This document shows, one piece after another, positions 53,157 to 64,000 of a DNA stretch of 64,000 nt. The first letter of the stretch is position 1; the number at the start of each line of letters is the position of its first letter. This stretch comes from Arthrobacter sp. CDRTa11 (GTDB lineage Bacteria > Actinomycetota > Actinomycetes > Actinomycetales > Micrococcaceae): the NCBI RefSeq assembly GCF_026427775.1, contig NZ_CP044532.1, forward strand, positions 1,860,001-1,924,000. Direction: 5' to 3'. Made by a program: the position numbers and the translations under genes. The notes beneath the pieces are model-generated. The model saw only the letters and a program-made list of their open reading frames with translations. It searched no databases and was not told the DNA's origin.

Positions 53157-54033
53157 TTCCCGCCGCCCCACCTACACCGGGACGGGGCGCCGGCCGGCAG
53201 CTCCCCACGAAGAGCCCATTGTCATCACTGCGTCCAAGAGCGTGCCGGATCCAGAACCTGCGGAGCCCACCGGCCGGAAGAAGCGGAAGGACCGTGAGCC
53301 CGTGCCCGGCGGCAATGTGCTGGCCTTTCCCGAGCCCCGGGGACGGCGGCTCAAGCGAAACATCGTTATCGCAGCCTGCATCACCGCGGCCATGGTCGCC
53401 GGACTCCTGGCGGTCGCCATTTTTTCGCCGGTACTGGCTGTTGGCACCATCACTGTTTCGGGAACAAAAATCCTGACTGAAGCGCAGGTTAAGACCGCAC
53501 TGGAGCCGCTGCGGGGCAGGCCGCTTCCGCAAATCAGTGACGAAGAGGTGACGCGGCTCCTGGGACCGCTGGTCCAGGTCAAGTCGGTCTCCAGTGAGGC
53601 GCGGCCGCCGTCGGAACTGGTGGTAAAGGTGCTGGAGCGGGCACCTGTTGCCCTGGTAAAGCAGGGGGAACAGTACCAACTGGTGGACGTTGAGGGCGTG
53701 CAACTGGCTGCCACGGACGATCCTTCATCTGTTTCCCTGCCCGTGATCGACGGCGGGGCCGGAGCCATCGGCAAGGATCTGTTCCAGGCAACTGCGGCCG
53801 TCCTGGGCGCCCTTCCTCCGGATGTCCTGGCAAAGCTGTCGAACGCCTCTGCGCAGTCCGTGGACGCCGTGGAACTCAAGCTCGTTGATGGCCAGACCAT
53901 CGTCTGGGGCAACGCGGGGGAGAGGGAACTCAAGGCAAAGGTCCTTGAAGCGCTCCTGAAGGCTCCGGCAGATCCCAAGAACCCCGTGCGCGTGTACGAC
54001 GTCAGCGTGCCGCGGCACCCCGTAACACGCTGA
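53149..54033 (+). CDS. ftsQ: Division protein FtsQ/DivIB
   Basis: A 294-residue bitopic divisome protein. It has a disordered basic cytoplasmic N-terminus (about 1-68), one transmembrane helix (about 70-92, VIAACITAAMVAGLLAVAIF), a POTRA domain (GTITVSGTKILTEAQVKTAL) and a beta domain. It bridges FtsL and the PBP to the Z ring. ATG 53149 overlaps the murC stop by 8 bases. The gene order moves directly from ftsQ to ftsZ with no ftsA. Confidence 0.92.
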   Translation: MASSRRPTYTGTGRRPAAPHEEPIVITASKSVPDPEPAEPTGRKKRKDREPVPGGNVLAFPEPRGRRLKRNIVIAACITAAMVAGLLAVAIFSPVLAVGTITVSGTKILTEAQVKTALEPLRGRPLPQISDEEVTRLLGPLVQVKSVSSEARPPSELVVKVLERAPVALVKQGEQYQLVDVEGVQLAATDDPSSVSLPVIDGGAGAIGKDLFQATAAVLGALPPDVLAKLSNASAQSVDAVELKLVDGQTIVWGNAGERELKAKVLEALLKAPADPKNPVRVYDVSVPRHPVTR

Positions 54034-54123
54034 ATCACCCTATTTCCCCGGTATTCCCACGACACGCGGCGCCGGTCATTGAATGTCGGAACCAGAGGAA
54101 ATAGCGTCACAGACATGAGTTAC

Positions 54124-54161
54124 TTGACATAACTATAACCTTCAACTCGAAGGTTAAGGTT
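54124..54161 (+). promoter_or_regulatory. ftsZ promoter region with inverted repeat (candidate FtsR site)
   Basis: TTGACA (54124-54129) is a consensus -35. Starting 7 bases later, AACCTTC (54137-54143) and GAAGGTT (54149-54155) are perfect 7-bp arms around AACTC, followed by a further AAGGTT (54156-54161). GTTAAGGTT here is shared with 17786-17794 beside the ftsR operon. No clear -10 sits 17 bases after the -35, as might be expected if an activator is needed. Confidence 0.6.
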
Positions 54162-54222
54162 CCAGGCTTCAAGCTCGACTCCATCAGTTTTCGCAACAGA
54201 ACACGAACAAGGGACACGTAAC

Positions 54223-55464
54223 GTGGCAGCTCCGCAGAATTACTTGGCCGTCATCAAGGTCGTCGGCATCGGCGGCGGTGGCGTGAACGCAGTCAACCGC
54301 ATGATCGAGGTGGGCCTTCGAGGCGTTGAATTCATCGCCATCAACACGGACGCGCAGGCCCTGCTGATGAGTGATGCGGACGTCAAGCTTGACGTCGGGC
54401 GTGAGCTGACGCGCGGGCTGGGTGCCGGTGCCAACCCTGAAGTGGGCAAGCAGGCGGCAGAGGATCACGCTGACGAGATCGAAGAGGTCATCCGTGGCGC
54501 GGACATGGTGTTCGTGACTGCCGGTGAAGGTGGCGGAACCGGCACCGGCGGTGCCCCCGTGGTGGCGCGCATCGCCCGGTCCCTCGGTGCGCTGACCATC
54601 GGTGTGGTCACCAGGCCGTTCACTTTCGAAGGCCGCCGCCGCGCCGGCTCCGCCGAGGCGGGCATTGACGCCCTCCGCGACGAAGTGGATACCCTGATCG
54701 TCATTCCAAACGACCGGCTGCTGTCCATCAGCGACCGCAACGTCTCCGTGCTCGATGCCTTCCGTTCCGCGGACCAGGTCCTGCTGTCCGGTGTCCAGGG
54801 CATCACGGACCTCATCACCACGCCCGGCCTGATCAACCTTGACTTTGCGGACGTCAAGTCGGTCATGCAGGGTGCGGGCTCGGCCCTGATGGGCATCGGT
54901 TCGGCGCGGGGCGAGGACCGGGCCGTGAAGGCCGCGGAACTGGCCATCGCCTCACCGCTGCTGGAAGCCTCGATCGACGGCGCCCACGGCGTGCTGCTTT
55001 CCATCCAGGGTGGTTCGGATCTTGGCCTCTTTGAGATCAACGAAGCGGCCCGCCTCGTTCAGGAAGTGGCCCACCCGGAGGCAAACATCATCTTCGGCGC
55101 TGTTATCGACGATGCCCTCGGCGACGAGGCCCGCGTGACAGTCATCGCGGCCGGTTTCGACGACGTCAAGGCCACCTCGCCCTCCATGGACCAGTCCCAG
55201 CCCCAGGTTGCCCCGCAGCGCCCTGCCGCGCCGTCGGCTGCTCCTGCCCCTGTCCAGGCACCCTCGGCAGGCGGCAGCCACCAGATGAATGTACAGCCCG
55301 TCCACGCCGGTATTGGCGCTTCGGGACTGAGCAATTGGGGCCAGCAGCGCCAGTCCGCAGTCCCGGCGGACTCAGGCTTCGACGTCGACCTTCCCTCAGT
55401 GGTAGAGCCCGATCTTTCCGGTCAGCACTCCGATGACCTGGATGTCCCCGATTTCCTGAAGTAG
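54223..55464 (+). CDS. ftsZ: Division protein FtsZ
   Basis: The tubulin-like GTPase forming the Z ring. The tubulin signature GGGTGTG is at residues 103-109; [15 protein letters not shown] opens the GTPase domain, and [19 protein letters not shown] follows. A Pro/Ala/Gln linker (about 317-395) leads to the C-terminal peptide [10 protein letters not shown], which in actinobacteria binds SepF and FtsW. GTG start; GGGACACG precedes. It has its own promoter with an inverted repeat in the 189-bp gap after ftsQ. 413 residues. Confidence 0.97.
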   Translation: MAAPQNYLAVIKVVGIGGGGVNAVNRMIEVGLRGVEFIAINTDAQALLMSDADVKLDVGRELTRGLGAGANPEVGKQAAEDHADEIEEVIRGADMVFVTAGEGGGTGTGGAPVVARIARSLGALTIGVVTRPFTFEGRRRAGSAEAGIDALRDEVDTLIVIPNDRLLSISDRNVSVLDAFRSADQVLLSGVQGITDLITTPGLINLDFADVKSVMQGAGSALMGIGSARGEDRAVKAAELAIASPLLEASIDGAHGVLLSIQGGSDLGLFEINEAARLVQEVAHPEANIIFGAVIDDALGDEARVTVIAAGFDDVKATSPSMDQSQPQVAPQRPAAPSAAPAPVQAPSAGGSHQMNVQPVHAGIGASGLSNWGQQRQSAVPADSGFDVDLPSVVEPDLSGQHSDDLDVPDFLK

Positions 55465-55472
55465 GCCACGGA

Positions 55473-56162
55473 TTGTTCCATTGGCGGGCCGAGGTCCTTC
55501 CGGGCGTGTCGGTGGCATTCACCGACACCCGTGCCGGAAACCTGGCGCTGCATGTGGGGGACAACCCCTCAGAGGTAATGCTGCGGCGTGAAGCCCTGGA
55601 GCGGGCAGCCGGCATAGGGCCCGGTTCACTGCGGTTCATGGACCAGGTTCACGGCACGTCCGTTGCGGTGATGGAAGCGGGCAGCCCCGCGCCACGGTCC
55701 GATGCCATGGTTTCCACCGGCCTTCCGCTGGCCGTCATGGTTGCAGACTGCGTGCCGGCGGTGCTGGTGGGCGAAACAGCCGGCGGGCCCGTGCTGGCTG
55801 CGGTACATGCCGGACGCCCGGGAATAGCGGCGGGAATCATCCCGGCCGCGCTGGACAGGATGCGCTCACTGGGCGCCTCCGGTATCCGCGCCTGGCTTGG
55901 TCCGTCAATCTGTGGCGCCTGCTACGAAGTTCCGGCATCACTGCGGGCAGAAGTGGCCGCGGACGTCCCCGCAACCTGGGCTACAACGTCATGGGGGACG
56001 CCCGCGCTTGATCTTCCGGCCGGCGCCCGAAGCCAGCTGGAAGCGGCAGGGGTCGCCGTCGAGTATGCCGGACCATGCACCCTTGAGAATGCTGCCCTCT
56101 TTTCCCACCGCCGAAACAACCGCAGCGGCAGGTTTGCCGGATTGGTGTGGCAGCATGGATGA
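55473..56162 (+). CDS. pgeF: Polyphenol oxidase/YfiH-family protein (laccase-domain)
   Basis: A 229-residue protein of the multicopper-oxidase-like YfiH family, now associated with purine nucleoside phosphorolysis and with peptidoglycan editing. Conserved histidine and cysteine residues: FMDQVHGTSV near residue 53, VADCVPAVLVGETAGGP near 90, AAVHAGRPGIAAGI near 110, and IRAWLGPSICGACYEVP near 140. TTG 55473 lies 8 bases after the ftsZ stop; no strong ribosome site is present. It overlaps yggS by 8 bases. Confidence 0.86.
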   Translation: MFHWRAEVLPGVSVAFTDTRAGNLALHVGDNPSEVMLRREALERAAGIGPGSLRFMDQVHGTSVAVMEAGSPAPRSDAMVSTGLPLAVMVADCVPAVLVGETAGGPVLAAVHAGRPGIAAGIIPAALDRMRSLGASGIRAWLGPSICGACYEVPASLRAEVAADVPATWATTSWGTPALDLPAGARSQLEAAGVAVEYAGPCTLENAALFSHRRNNRSGRFAGLVWQHG

Positions 56163-56895
56163 GCGCCGGGCCGTGGATGAGTCAGAGCGAATGGCAGAGC
56201 TGACATTGCGCCTTGCTGCTGTGCGGAAGCGCATAGTGTCCGCCGCAGAGGCGTCCGGCCGGACCGGGCAGTTGCCCACCCTGATTGTGGTGACCAAATT
56301 CCATCCCGTTGAGGACATCAGACGCCTTTCGTTGTTGGGTGTCAGGGATGTGGGGGAGAACCGGGACCAGGAGGCAGCCGGAAAGTCGGCGGAACTGGAA
56401 GGGCTGGGCCTGAGATGGCATTTTGTCGGCCAGCTTCAAAGCAAAAAGGCCAAATCGGTGGTCCGCTACGCCCACTCTGTCCATTCGGTGGACCGCCTGC
56501 AGCTCGCGGACGGTTTGGCGAAGGCCATGGCCGCCGAGCAGGACAGGACAGGACGCGGACCCCTGGACTGCTTCATTCAAGTCAGCCTGGACGACGACGC
56601 CTCCGCCCACCGCGGCGGAGCGGCACCAGACGAAATTCCCGCCTTGGCCGAACGCCTTGCTGCAGCTGAGGGGCTGGTGCTCGCAGGGGTGATGGCAGTG
56701 GCACCGCTGGGCGCCGTGCCCGGGGAAGCCTTCGAAAAACTGGCGTCAATTTCTGCCCGTCTCGTCCAGGACCACCCGTCCGCAACAGCCATTTCTGCCG
56801 GCATGAGCCAGGACCTGGAGGCGGCCATCCAGTTTGGTGCGACACACCTGCGAATCGGCTCGGATATTCTCGGATCGCGTCCGGCCGTGGGGTAG
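56155..56895 (+). CDS. yggS: YggS-family PLP-binding homeostasis protein
   Basis: A pyridoxal-phosphate-binding protein involved in PLP homeostasis. PLP lysine K48 lies in LIVVTKFHPVEDI; VGENRDQEAAGK and WHFVGQLQSKKAK follow, with GMSQDLEAAIQFGATHLRIGSDILG near the C-terminus. 246 residues. ATG 56155 is chosen (overlapping the pgeF stop by 8 bases); earlier in-frame starts lie within pgeF. Position between pgeF and sepF is conserved in Gram-positive bacteria. Confidence 0.92.
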   Translation: MDERRAVDESERMAELTLRLAAVRKRIVSAAEASGRTGQLPTLIVVTKFHPVEDIRRLSLLGVRDVGENRDQEAAGKSAELEGLGLRWHFVGQLQSKKAKSVVRYAHSVHSVDRLQLADGLAKAMAAEQDRTGRGPLDCFIQVSLDDDASAHRGGAAPDEIPALAERLAAAEGLVLAGVMAVAPLGAVPGEAFEKLASISARLVQDHPSATAISAGMSQDLEAAIQFGATHLRIGSDILGSRPAVG

Positions 56896-56982
56896 CGTCA
56901 AACTATTGGAAGCGAATGGCGGGGGATTCCAGTGCTGTCAAGTCATATGGCGCCCGCCTACGGACACGATTAGGAGTCGACC

Positions 56983-57513
56983 ATGGCCGGCGCTCTGCGC
57001 AAGACAATGATCTATCTTGGGCTCGCCGATGGCGATGAACATTATGAGTCCGAGCACCACATCACACGTAAGGACGAGGACGATTCCATGGAATTTGACC
57101 GCGAGGAACGCCGTGCACCCGCACCCGTCCGCGAGGTTGGCCGCGACTCGTCCTACGCCCCTGAAGAGGAATATCGCGCACCAGTGACCCCCATCAAGCG
57201 TGCGGCCTCCAGCCGCGAAGAATCCACAGGGCTTCGGCAGATCACCACGATCCACCCACGCTCCTACAATGACGCGAAACTGATCGGCGAGAGCTTCCGG
57301 GACGGCATCCCTGTGATCATGAACGTCACTGACATGGGTGAAGCCGACGCCAAGCGCCTGGTCGATTTCTCCGCCGGCCTTGTTTTTGGGCTTCGGGGGA
57401 GCATTGAGCGTGTCACCAACAAGGTTTTCCTCCTGTCGCCGTCGTACGTTGAGGTCATCGGCGATGACAAAAAGGTCAGCGAGACGCAGGCCAGCTTCTT
57501 CAACCAAAGCTAG
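56983..57513 (+). CDS. sepF: Cell-division protein SepF
   Basis: A 176-residue membrane anchor for FtsZ, replacing FtsA in actinobacteria. The N-terminus [19 protein letters not shown] forms an amphipathic membrane helix, followed by an acidic linker (about 30-85) and the DUF552 domain beginning [19 protein letters not shown] with [28 protein letters not shown] precedes the ATG. With ftsA absent, SepF is the likely tether. A hairpin (57531-57560) follows. Confidence 0.95.
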   Translation: MAGALRKTMIYLGLADGDEHYESEHHITRKDEDDSMEFDREERRAPAPVREVGRDSSYAPEEEYRAPVTPIKRAASSREESTGLRQITTIHPRSYNDAKLIGESFRDGIPVIMNVTDMGEADAKRLVDFSAGLVFGLRGSIERVTNKVFLLSPSYVEVIGDDKKVSETQASFFNQS

Positions 57514-57530
57514 CCACTAAGCTTGTAGCG

Positions 57531-57560
57531 GATGCCAGACGGGTACACCTGTCTGGCATC
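57531..57560 (+). terminator. Hairpin between sepF and yggT
   Basis: GATGCCAGAC and GTCTGGCATC form a perfect 10-bp stem with a 10-base loop. There is no U tract, so it may be a partial terminator or an mRNA stabiliser. Confidence 0.5.
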
Positions 57561-57635
57561 TGTGCTGAAATAGACAAGAAAGCTCGTCAGGACACTGCGG
57601 TATCCGTCAATGGACATGGAGATATGAGTTAAGTC

Positions 57636-57923
57636 ATGGGAATTGTTTTCGGACTTGTCTATATCGCCCTTTTACTGTTCCTGGTGGCCCTCATTGTCCG
57701 GTTGGTCTTTGACTGGGTCCAGATGTTTGCCAGGGAGTGGCGGCCCCGCGGGGCTGCCCTCGTGACCGCACATGCTGTGTACTCCATCAGCGATCCGCCA
57801 CTCAGGGTACTGCGCAGGCTGGTCCCGCCCCTCAGGCTGGGCGGCATCACACTGGACCTGGGCTTCCTGATCTTGTTCATCGCCGTCAGCGTGGCGATGA
57901 TGATCACCAGGGGCTTCGCATAG
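57636..57923 (+). CDS. yggT: YggT-family membrane protein
   Basis: A 95-residue protein with two transmembrane segments (about 5-27 and 70-92). The conserved cytoplasmic stretch ISDPPLRVLRRLVPPLRLGGITLDLGF is the YggT signature. It lies in the usual sepF-yggT-divIVA order. Function unclear, possibly envelope/osmotic homeostasis linked to division. Confidence 0.9.
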   Translation: MGIVFGLVYIALLLFLVALIVRLVFDWVQMFAREWRPRGAALVTAHAVYSISDPPLRVLRRLVPPLRLGGITLDLGFLILFIAVSVAMMITRGFA

Positions 57924-57997
57924 TTTTCGATTAGACCCAGCAGGGCAGGCATAGATCCGAAGGGAACTGTTGCCCGCACACCGAAGAAATCTTCTGT

Positions 57998-58039
57998 TTG
58001 ACACCACAGTGTTGAATTAGAGGAACCAGACCATATTTA
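57998..58039 (+). promoter_or_regulatory. Candidate divIVA promoter(s)
   Basis: TTGACA at 57998-58003 is a consensus -35 with no clear partner at normal spacing. TTGAAT (58012-58017) with TATTTA (58034-58039), spacer 16, is the better pair. Both lie in the 176-bp gap before divIVA. Confidence 0.4.
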
Positions 58040-58099
58040 GGTACCGTAGTTTTGACGGCCGGAAGGCCTACTGACTAACTAGACCAATGAGGTGACCAG

Positions 58100-58795
58100 A
58101 TGGCTTTGACGCCAGAAGACGTTGTCAACAAGCGCTTTCAGCCGACCAAGTTCCGCGAAGGCTACGACCAGGATGAAGTTGATGACTTCCTGGACGAAAT
58201 CGTCGTTGAGCTCCGGCGCCTGAACCAGGAGAACGACGAGCTCCGCAAGAAGCTTGCAGAAGCCGGTTCCGGCGTTCCTGCAAGCTCCGCGGCAGCGGCC
58301 CCTGTGGTCGAGAAGGTCCCCGCGCCCGTCAAGGCGGACAAGGACGAGGCCCGCGCCAAGGCCGAGGCCGAGGCAAAAGCCGCCGAGGCAAGCAAGAAGA
58401 AGGAAGCGGAGCAGGCTGCGCCGGTCGCGGCTGTTCCTGCTGCTGCTCCGGCTCCGGCCGCCAGCACCGCCTCCGCTGAATCCGCTGCCGGCCTGCTCGC
58501 CATGGCCCAGCAGATGCACGACCGCCACGTAGCCGAGGGCCAGGCGCAGAAGGACAAGATCATCGCCGAAGCGCAGATCGAAGCCAGCAGCCTGGTCAAC
58601 GATGCCCAGGAGAAGTCCCGCAAGATCCTGGGCGCCCTGGAGCAGCAGCGTTCAGTCCTGGAGCGCAAGGTAGAGCAGCTCCGCGGCTTCGAGCGCGACT
58701 ACCGCTCACGTCTGAAGGCCTACATCGAAGGCCAGCTGCGTGACCTGGATGCCCGTGGTTCTGTTGCCGCTCCGGAAGTCGAAGCCAACAGCTAG
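58100..58795 (+). CDS. divIVA: Polar growth/division scaffold DivIVA (Wag31)
   Basis: A coiled-coil cytoskeletal protein that recognises membrane curvature at poles and septum. N-terminal TPEDVVNKRFQPTKFREGYDQ is the conserved crossed-loop domain, followed by VDDFLDEIVVELRRLNQEN. An Ala/Lys/Glu-rich low-complexity linker (about 55-125) separates it from the C-terminal coiled coil (QQRSVLERKVEQLRGFE). 231 residues; AGGTGACC before ATG. It follows sepF and yggT in the conserved order. Confidence 0.95.
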   Translation: MALTPEDVVNKRFQPTKFREGYDQDEVDDFLDEIVVELRRLNQENDELRKKLAEAGSGVPASSAAAAPVVEKVPAPVKADKDEARAKAEAEAKAAEASKKKEAEQAAPVAAVPAAAPAPAASTASAESAAGLLAMAQQMHDRHVAEGQAQKDKIIAEAQIEASSLVNDAQEKSRKILGALEQQRSVLERKVEQLRGFERDYRSRLKAYIEGQLRDLDARGSVAAPEVEANS

Positions 58796-58885
58796 TCTGT
58801 CAAACACGTATTCTGAAAGCCGGTGGCTGAGGATTCCTCGGCCGCCGGCTTTTGAGATTAACATCGGTTCCTGAACGAAAGCACC

Positions 58886-59458
58886 ATGACTGACGAACTT
58901 GCCCCTGACGCCGCACGCCCGGTCCCATCTACACCACGGACCCGCCGCGCCGTCCTGCTGTCCCTCTTCGCAGGTTTTGCGGTCTTTGCCTATGTGTTCG
59001 ACCAGCTGACCAAACTCTGGGTCACATCCAGCATGGTGGAAGGCGAACGAATCCCGGTCCTGCCGCCACTGCTGCATTGGTACTTCATCCGTAATTCCGG
59101 CGCCGCGTTCTCCATCGGGGAAAATGTCACGTGGGTGTTCTCCATCATCATGGCCGGAGTGGCCATTGCCATTCTGTTCCAGGTACGCAAACTGGGCTCG
59201 GCCTGGTGGTCACTGGCGCTTGGCCTGCTGCTCGGCGGGGCGCTGGGAAACCTGACGGACAGGCTGTTCCGCGAGCCCTCATTCGGGATGGGCCATGTGG
59301 TGGATTTTATCCAGCTGCCAAATTTCGCAATCTTCAATATCGCCGATTCCGCGGTGGTGTCCGCGGTGGCAATCATCTGCATCCTGACTCTGCGCGGTAT
59401 TTCCCTCGACGGATCCCGGCACGTCGGAGCCCACCGTGAGAAGACCCGGGATGCCTGA
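58886..59458 (+). CDS. lspA: Lipoprotein signal peptidase (signal peptidase II)
   Basis: It cleaves prolipoproteins after lipid modification. Four transmembrane segments in 190 residues. The catalytic aspartates are D125 in GNLTDRLF and D154 in FNIADSAV. Conserved DQLTKLWV and NSGAAFSI lie earlier. The N-terminus has a Pro/Arg-rich cytoplasmic leader. Its stop overlaps the next gene by 8 bases. The lipoprotein at 36514 is a likely substrate. Confidence 0.95.
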   Translation: MTDELAPDAARPVPSTPRTRRAVLLSLFAGFAVFAYVFDQLTKLWVTSSMVEGERIPVLPPLLHWYFIRNSGAAFSIGENVTWVFSIIMAGVAIAILFQVRKLGSAWWSLALGLLLGGALGNLTDRLFREPSFGMGHVVDFIQLPNFAIFNIADSAVVSAVAIICILTLRGISLDGSRHVGAHREKTRDA

Positions 59459-60377
59459 GCGCCTTGTAGTGGCCGATGAACTCGGCGGGGTACGGGCCGA
59501 CGCCGGACTGGCCAGGCTGATGGGGATCTCCCGGTCGCTTGCCGCCACCCTGATCGCCGAAGGCAATGTGCTGAACCGGGGCAAGGCTGTGGGCAAGTCC
59601 GCGCGGCTGGTGGCCGGCGACGTCCTGGACGTCACGGTGCCGGAACGCCGGGACCCCCTTGAAGTGGTGGAGGAAGTTGTGGAAGGCCTGAAAATCCTGC
59701 TCGACGACGACGACTTTGTGGTCGTCGATAAGCCAGTGGGCGTCGCCGCGCATCCGTCGCCGGGCTGGGTGGGACCCACCGTGGTGGGCGGCCTTGCCGG
59801 TGCCGGATACCGGATCTCGACGTCCGGCTCGCCCGAACGGGCCGGCATCGTACACAGGCTGGACGTCGGAACCTCCGGGGTGATGGTGGTGGCCAAATCA
59901 GAACGCGCTTACACAGCGCTGAAGCGGGCCTTCAAGGAGCGCAGCGTGGACAAGGTCTACCACGCGGTGGTCCAGGGCCTTCCCGACCCCCTGGAAGGCA
60001 CCATCGATGCCCCCATCGGCCGCCACCCCGGACACGACTGGCGTTTCGCCGTGATCGAAGACGGACGGCCGTCCATTACGCACTACGAGGTCCTTGAGGC
60101 TTTCGGCAAGGCAACGCTGGTTGAGGTCCACCTCGAAACGGGGCGGACGCATCAGATCCGCGTGCATTTCTCAGCCCTGCGGCACCCGTGCGCCGGCGAC
60201 CTCACCTACGGGGCGGACCCGCGGCTGGCTGCAACGCTGGGCCTCACCCGGCAATGGCTCCATGCCCGCGAGCTCGGTTTCGACCACCCCGTGACCGGCG
60301 AGCGTGTCACTGTCACCAGTGACTACCCGCAGGACCTGGCTTACGCCCTGGAAGTCCTCGAATCCGGACAGGCCTGA
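59451..60377 (+). CDS. RluA-family pseudouridine synthase (RluD-like)
   Basis: A pseudouridine synthase of about 308 residues with an N-terminal S4 domain ([22 protein letters not shown]) and catalytic D138 in [16 protein letters not shown]. The [13 protein letters not shown] motif is also present. RluA-class enzymes act on 23S rRNA or tRNA; lspA-adjacent members usually resemble RluD (U1911/1915/1917). ATG 59451 is favoured; GTG 59436 with GGAG upstream is possible. It is translationally coupled to lspA. Confidence 0.9.
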   Translation: MPERLVVADELGGVRADAGLARLMGISRSLAATLIAEGNVLNRGKAVGKSARLVAGDVLDVTVPERRDPLEVVEEVVEGLKILLDDDDFVVVDKPVGVAAHPSPGWVGPTVVGGLAGAGYRISTSGSPERAGIVHRLDVGTSGVMVVAKSERAYTALKRAFKERSVDKVYHAVVQGLPDPLEGTIDAPIGRHPGHDWRFAVIEDGRPSITHYEVLEAFGKATLVEVHLETGRTHQIRVHFSALRHPCAGDLTYGADPRLAATLGLTRQWLHARELGFDHPVTGERVTVTSDYPQDLAYALEVLESGQA

Positions 60378-60401
60378 CCAATCCAGGGCCGGGGGAGCGC
60401 A

Positions 60402-60407
60402 TAGAAT
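60402..60407 (+). promoter_or_regulatory. -10 hexamer of dnaE
   Basis: TAGAAT is followed by exactly 6 bases and the GTG at 60414; no Shine-Dalgarno sequence intervenes. This fits a leaderless transcript separate from the lspA operon. Confidence 0.5.
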
Positions 60408-60413
60408 AGTGCG

Positions 60414-63971
<3,558 letters not shown>

Positions 63972-64000
63972 CAGCCGGCGGCGGCAACCGGATCCTGGGT

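Overview
The window is a high-GC chromosomal segment from an actinobacterium of the Micrococcaceae, most likely Arthrobacter or Pseudarthrobacter. The assignment is by recognition of protein families and gene order, not by a database search. Pointers are a dcw cluster without ftsA followed by sepF, yggT and divIVA, a GarA-type FHA protein next to gcvH and an FtsR-type MerR regulator, GTG and leaderless starts, and a MurE lacking the diaminopimelate-type DNPR motif. It is almost entirely core genome. I see no insertion sequence, prophage, CRISPR array or integrated element.

Layout. 1-3.9 kb: a CitA/DcuS-type sensor kinase and its response regulator (cut by the window edge) diverge from a DctA-type C4-dicarboxylate symporter, with a CRP/GlxR-like palindrome between them. 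4.0-11.9 kb: a collinear run parA-like, scpA, scpB, rluB, tyrA, cmk, plsC, der. 12.1-13.8 kb: tRNA-Pro(GGG) and a MerR-regulated atypical SDR operon. 13.9-18.6 kb: a Fpg/Nei glycosylase with a membrane protein, then gcvH, garA, ftsR, a DUF151 gene and a second MerR gene. 18.7-28.8 kb: an orphan ParA-like ATPase, pyruvate carboxylase, a long-chain acyl-CoA synthetase, ROK glucokinase, and a three-gene operon of two alpha/beta-hydrolase paralogues and a membrane protein. 28.9-39 kb: a second plsC, class II DAHP synthase, a PASTA-domain Ser/Thr kinase, a LysM/SLT wall hydrolase, a Rv2175c-like DNA-binding protein, a polyprenyl synthase with a lipoprotein, dinB and a DUF3040 membrane protein.

39.3-58.8 kb is the division and cell-wall cluster: mraZ, rsmH, ftsL-like, pbp/ftsI, murE, murF, mraY, murD, ftsW, murG, murC, ftsQ, ftsZ, pgeF, yggS, sepF, yggT, divIVA. 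58.9-64.0 kb carries lspA, an RluA-family pseudouridine synthase and dnaE.

The genes join up around growth and division. The PASTA kinase is a plausible kinase for GarA, FtsR is a plausible activator of ftsZ, and an FtsR-like GTTAAGGTT element occurs both in the ftsZ promoter and beside the ftsR operon. MraZ boxes overlap the mraZ promoter. Pyruvate carboxylase, DctA and GarA all touch TCA-cycle supply. Several genes (a merR gene, the DAHP synthase gene, pknB, dinB, dnaE, probably glk) show a TAnnnT hexamer 6-8 nt before the start codon, indicating leaderless transcripts.
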